Assembly: GCA_002457675.1 (NCBI GenBank)
Contig: NTKK01000007.1
Coordinates: forward strand, 47,900 to 111,899
Source: Bacteroidetes bacterium MED-G17
Lineage (GTDB): Bacteria > Bacteroidota > Bacteroidia > NS11-12g > UBA9320
DNA length: 64,000 nt
Reading direction: 5' to 3'
Positions 62,303 through 64,000 of the stretch are shown here, one piece after another. Numbering within the stretch: the stretch's first letter is position 1; each line of letters opens with the position of its first letter. The translations under genes were made by a program, and so were the position numbers. The notes under the pieces are model-generated. The model was not told where the DNA came from. It saw only the letters and a list, made by a program, of their open reading frames with translations, and made no database searches.

Positions 62303-62850
62303 TTCCTCTTTTATTGTTGCCCCCACCCTTCTATTTTATTTATTTACAAAAAGAAAGCTTTTTGCTTGAAGTGCACGAAACCTATCCCAAGCAAACGATG
62401 CGAAATCGTTTTTTTATATTAACCACTCAGGGGGAAAAAAGAATCAGTATTCCTATTAAAAAAAATAGTCACCTAAAAACAGTTGACATTGAAATTGATT
62501 ATGCACAGGCATGGTTAAAAACAATGAAAACCAGTTTGGAGACTTGTTATAATTCCGCACCATTTTTTCTTTTTTATAGAGATGATTTGTGGAAAATATT
62601 TGAATCAAAGCCGAAGTATCTTGTAGATCTTAATTTGTCTTTACTTGAATGGTGCATAAAACAACTTCAACTCGAATTGAATTTGAAGTTTACAAGTCAA
62701 TTTATGGGTGCTTGTCAACAAATTTTATGGGAAAAAAATGAAATAGACTACCCCAAAGTTTTCGCAGGAAAAAATCTAGCAAAGCTGAGTGTTCTTGATT
62801 TAATTTTTAATGTAGGGCCCGAATCTTTTTCTTATGTAAGTGACTTTTAA
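62290..62850 (+). CDS. WbqC family protein
   Basis: A 186-residue protein matching the WbqC family: [50 protein letters not shown], then [40 protein letters not shown]. Family members occur in surface polysaccharide clusters, but their reaction is unproven. The start overlaps folK, suggesting coupled translation. It is convergent with accA, stops overlapping by 4 bases. Confidence 0.85.
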   Translation: MERLVPLLLLPPPFYFIYLQKESFLLEVHETYPKQTMRNRFFILTTQGEKRISIPIKKNSHLKTVDIEIDYAQAWLKTMKTSLETCYNSAPFFLFYRDDLWKIFESKPKYLVDLNLSLLEWCIKQLQLELNLKFTSQFMGACQQILWEKNEIDYPKVFAGKNLAKLSVLDLIFNVGPESFSYVSDF

Positions 62851-63800
62851 TCCTCGTGGTAAACGCCCATTTGGCCAAATTTTTCGACCCTATTTTTTAC
62901 CAATTCATCCGCGTTCATTTCTCTATAGTCTCTTATAAATCTTTTAATTTCTGATTTCACATTTTTGCATGCCAATTCAGGATTTCTGTGCGCCCCCCCA
63001 AATGGTTCTTTAATTACTCTATCAATAAGCTTGTTTTTAAGCATATCTTCAGCCGTAAGCTGAAGGGCTTCTGCAGCTTCTTCTTTGTGTTCCCAATTTC
63101 TCCAAAGAATAGAGCTACACGATTCAGGAGAAATTACGCTGTACCAAGTGTGTTCTAACATGGCAACTCTATCACCAACACCAATGCCCAAGGCACCACC
63201 CGACGCGCCTTCTCCAATTACCACGCAAAGTATAGGGACTTTGAGTACAGACATCTCCATCAAATTTCTTGCTATGGCCTCACCTTGACCCCTTTCCTCC
63301 GCTTCAATACCTGGGTATGCACCAGGTGTATCTATAAGAGTAATGATCGGGACTTCAAACTTTTCTGCCAATTTCATGATCCTAAGCGCTTTTCTATAAC
63401 CTTCTGGATTGGCCATGCCAAAATTTCTTTCTTGTCTTTGCTTGGTATTCCTTCCTTTTTGATGACCAATGATACAAACCGTTTGATTGTCTACTTTTCC
63501 AAAACCAGCCACCAAGGCTTTGTCATCTTTAACCAGTCTATCTCCATGGAGCTCAATGAAACCAGATATGATGTGGTTTATGTAATCTAAAGTATAAGGC
63601 CTTTCCGGATGACGGGAGAGTTGAACCCTTTGCCACCTAGTTAAGTTTTTGTAGATATTTTTTGTTTCTTTTTCTATTATCGAGCTAAGTTGGTTAATGG
63701 TTTCCGTCATGTCCACCTTACCTTCACTTTGCGTTTCTTCTGCTTTTTCCAGCTGCTCTTGTAAGTCTTCTAAAGTTTTTTCAAATTCTAAAAAAACCAT
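62847..63800 (-). CDS. accA: Acetyl-CoA carboxylase carboxyltransferase subunit alpha
   Basis: Subunit of the enzyme that makes malonyl-CoA for fatty acid synthesis. Length 317 matches. Motifs: the coiled N-terminal domain ([17 protein letters not shown]), [85 protein letters not shown] and [33 protein letters not shown]. The partner accD is not in the window, as is common for separated acc genes. Confidence 0.97.
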   Translation of the reverse strand: MVFLEFEKTLEDLQEQLEKAEETQSEGKVDMTETINQLSSIIEKETKNIYKNLTRWQRVQLSRHPERPYTLDYINHIISGFIELHGDRLVKDDKALVAGFGKVDNQTVCIIGHQKGRNTKQRQERNFGMANPEGYRKALRIMKLAEKFEVPIITLIDTPGAYPGIEAEERGQGEAIARNLMEMSVLKVPILCVVIGEGASGGALGIGVGDRVAMLEHTWYSVISPESCSSILWRNWEHKEEAAEALQLTAEDMLKNKLIDRVIKEPFGGAHRNPELACKNVKSEIKRFIRDYREMNADELVKNRVEKFGQMGVYHED

Positions 63801-63808
63801 GGTAAGAG

Positions 63809-63816
63809 CAAATATA
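63809..63816 (-). promoter_or_regulatory. -7 promoter box for accA
   Basis: On the minus strand this reads TATATTTG followed by C, an exact TAnnTTTG, eight bases before the ATG at 63800. A TTG (complement of 63832-63834) lies only 15 bases upstream, short for a -33 element. Confidence 0.5.
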
Positions 63817-63888
63817 CTGTCATTCGCAGTTCAATAAGCCTTATAGATTTTTTAGTTTTTGAATACTGCGTTTTTATTGGCTAAGTTT

Positions 63889-63896
63889 TATATTTG
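63889..63896 (+). promoter_or_regulatory. -7 promoter box for tRNA-Asp
   Basis: TATATTTG followed by CC, exact TAnnTTTG, 22 bases before the tRNA. The -33 position holds only CTG (63866-63868, 20-base spacer), a weak match. Confidence 0.6.
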
Positions 63897-63918
63897 CCGC
63901 CCAAGTATTTTTGGTCTT

Positions 63919-63992
63919 GGTCTGGTAGTTCAGTTGGTTAGAATACCTGCCTGTCACGCAGGGGGTCGCGGGTTCGAGTCCCGTCCAGACCG
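63919..63992 (+). tRNA. tRNA-Asp (anticodon GTC)
   Basis: Cloverleaf of 74 nt. Acceptor GGTCTGG pairs with CCAGACC; anticodon stem CCTGC/GCAGG with loop CTGTCAC, anticodon GTC at 63953-63955; T arm GCGGG-TTCGAGT-CCCGT (one G.T pair). The discriminator is G (63992), as expected for Asp. CCA is not encoded. Confidence 0.96.
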
Positions 63993-64000
63993 CAAAATTT

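Noticed and set aside
1..64000. Search for CRISPR arrays, insertion sequences, prophage, integrases, toxin-antitoxin or restriction genes
   Set aside because: None recognised: no regularly spaced repeats with spacers, no transposase or integrase motifs, and no inverted-repeat-bounded element. The two tRNAs show no duplicated ends.

Overview
The window comes from a chromosome of the phylum Bacteroidota (Bacteroidetes). It is AT-rich. The support is: three proteins with type IX secretion (T9SS) C-terminal sorting domains; families typical of the phylum (DUF5686, DUF5723, two DUF6089 proteins, the WbqC family, an archaeal/eukaryotic-type ProS); -7 promoter boxes of the form TAnnTTTG before many genes; almost no Shine-Dalgarno sequences; and a tmRNA whose tag reads GESNYAMAA. 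I cannot place it below phylum with confidence. No insertion sequence, prophage, CRISPR array or integrase is visible. Most of the window is dense core chromosome, with a few accessory-looking blocks. Only one stretch above 300 bases lacks a protein gene (15144-15649), and it holds the tmRNA.

Layout. 1-5.8 kb: a serine hydrolase cut by the window edge, a DUF5686 outer-membrane protein, an alpha/beta hydrolase, alanine dehydrogenase and a short TrpF-like protein. 5.8-13.9 kb: a seven-gene minus-strand envelope run (alpha/beta hydrolase, single-POTRA Omp85 protein, nadK, two DUF6089 proteins, uppS, bamA). 13.9-17.6 kb: a lysine/saccharopine-type dehydrogenase, the tmRNA, a DUF2059 protein and a beta-helix lipoprotein. 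17.6-22.8 kb, minus strand: a T9SS-sorted M1 peptidase, rpsU, a DUF5723 protein and a large lipoprotein. 22.8-24.1 kb: a DUF423 protein, an MBL-fold hydrolase and tRNA-Lys. 24.1-30.4 kb: a tightly overlapping minus-strand operon made of hldD, a very large sensor kinase, a redoxin lipoprotein and a cytochrome c/copper-monooxygenase-like lipoprotein.

30.4-42.8 kb: a 6-pyruvoyl-tetrahydropterin synthase family gene, a sodium:solute symporter and a LOG-family gene on the plus strand; an MsbA-type ABC exporter and a GT39-like glycosyltransferase on the minus strand; then efp, a tryptophan 2,3-dioxygenase-like gene, a VIT1/CCC1 transporter, and a sulfotransferase / AsnB-type amidotransferase / GT4 glycosyltransferase block that looks like surface-glycan functions. 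42.8-52.8 kb: a MATE exporter, proS, a repeat-rich secreted protein, a FadL-like porin, a small T9SS protein, a NifU-type protein and a UvrD/RecB-type helicase-nuclease. 52.9-64 kb: a 1395-residue T9SS multidomain surface protein, a strong bidirectional terminator, a frameshifted comF, thiL, an acyl-CoA dehydrogenase, an LD-carboxypeptidase, a GtrA-like protein, a small membrane protein, folK, a WbqC-like gene, accA and tRNA-Asp.

How the genes work together. Envelope building dominates: outer-membrane protein insertion (bamA and a second Omp85 protein), lipid carrier synthesis (uppS), heptose for LPS core (hldD), lipid flipping (MsbA-like), lipid or glycan glycosylation (GT39, GT4, GtrA, WbqC), fatty-acid start-up (accA), peptidoglycan recycling (LD-carboxypeptidase) and T9SS cargo. 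Translation support is the second theme (tmRNA, efp, bS21, proS, two tRNAs). The items I would look at first are the comF frameshift in an A6 run, the coupled kinase/redoxin/copper-monooxygenase operon, the short TrpF-like protein, the bamA neighbourhood with two DUF6089 proteins and no visible skp, and the -7 boxes placed so close to start codons that several mRNAs may be leaderless. I did not find a clearly new multi-gene system.
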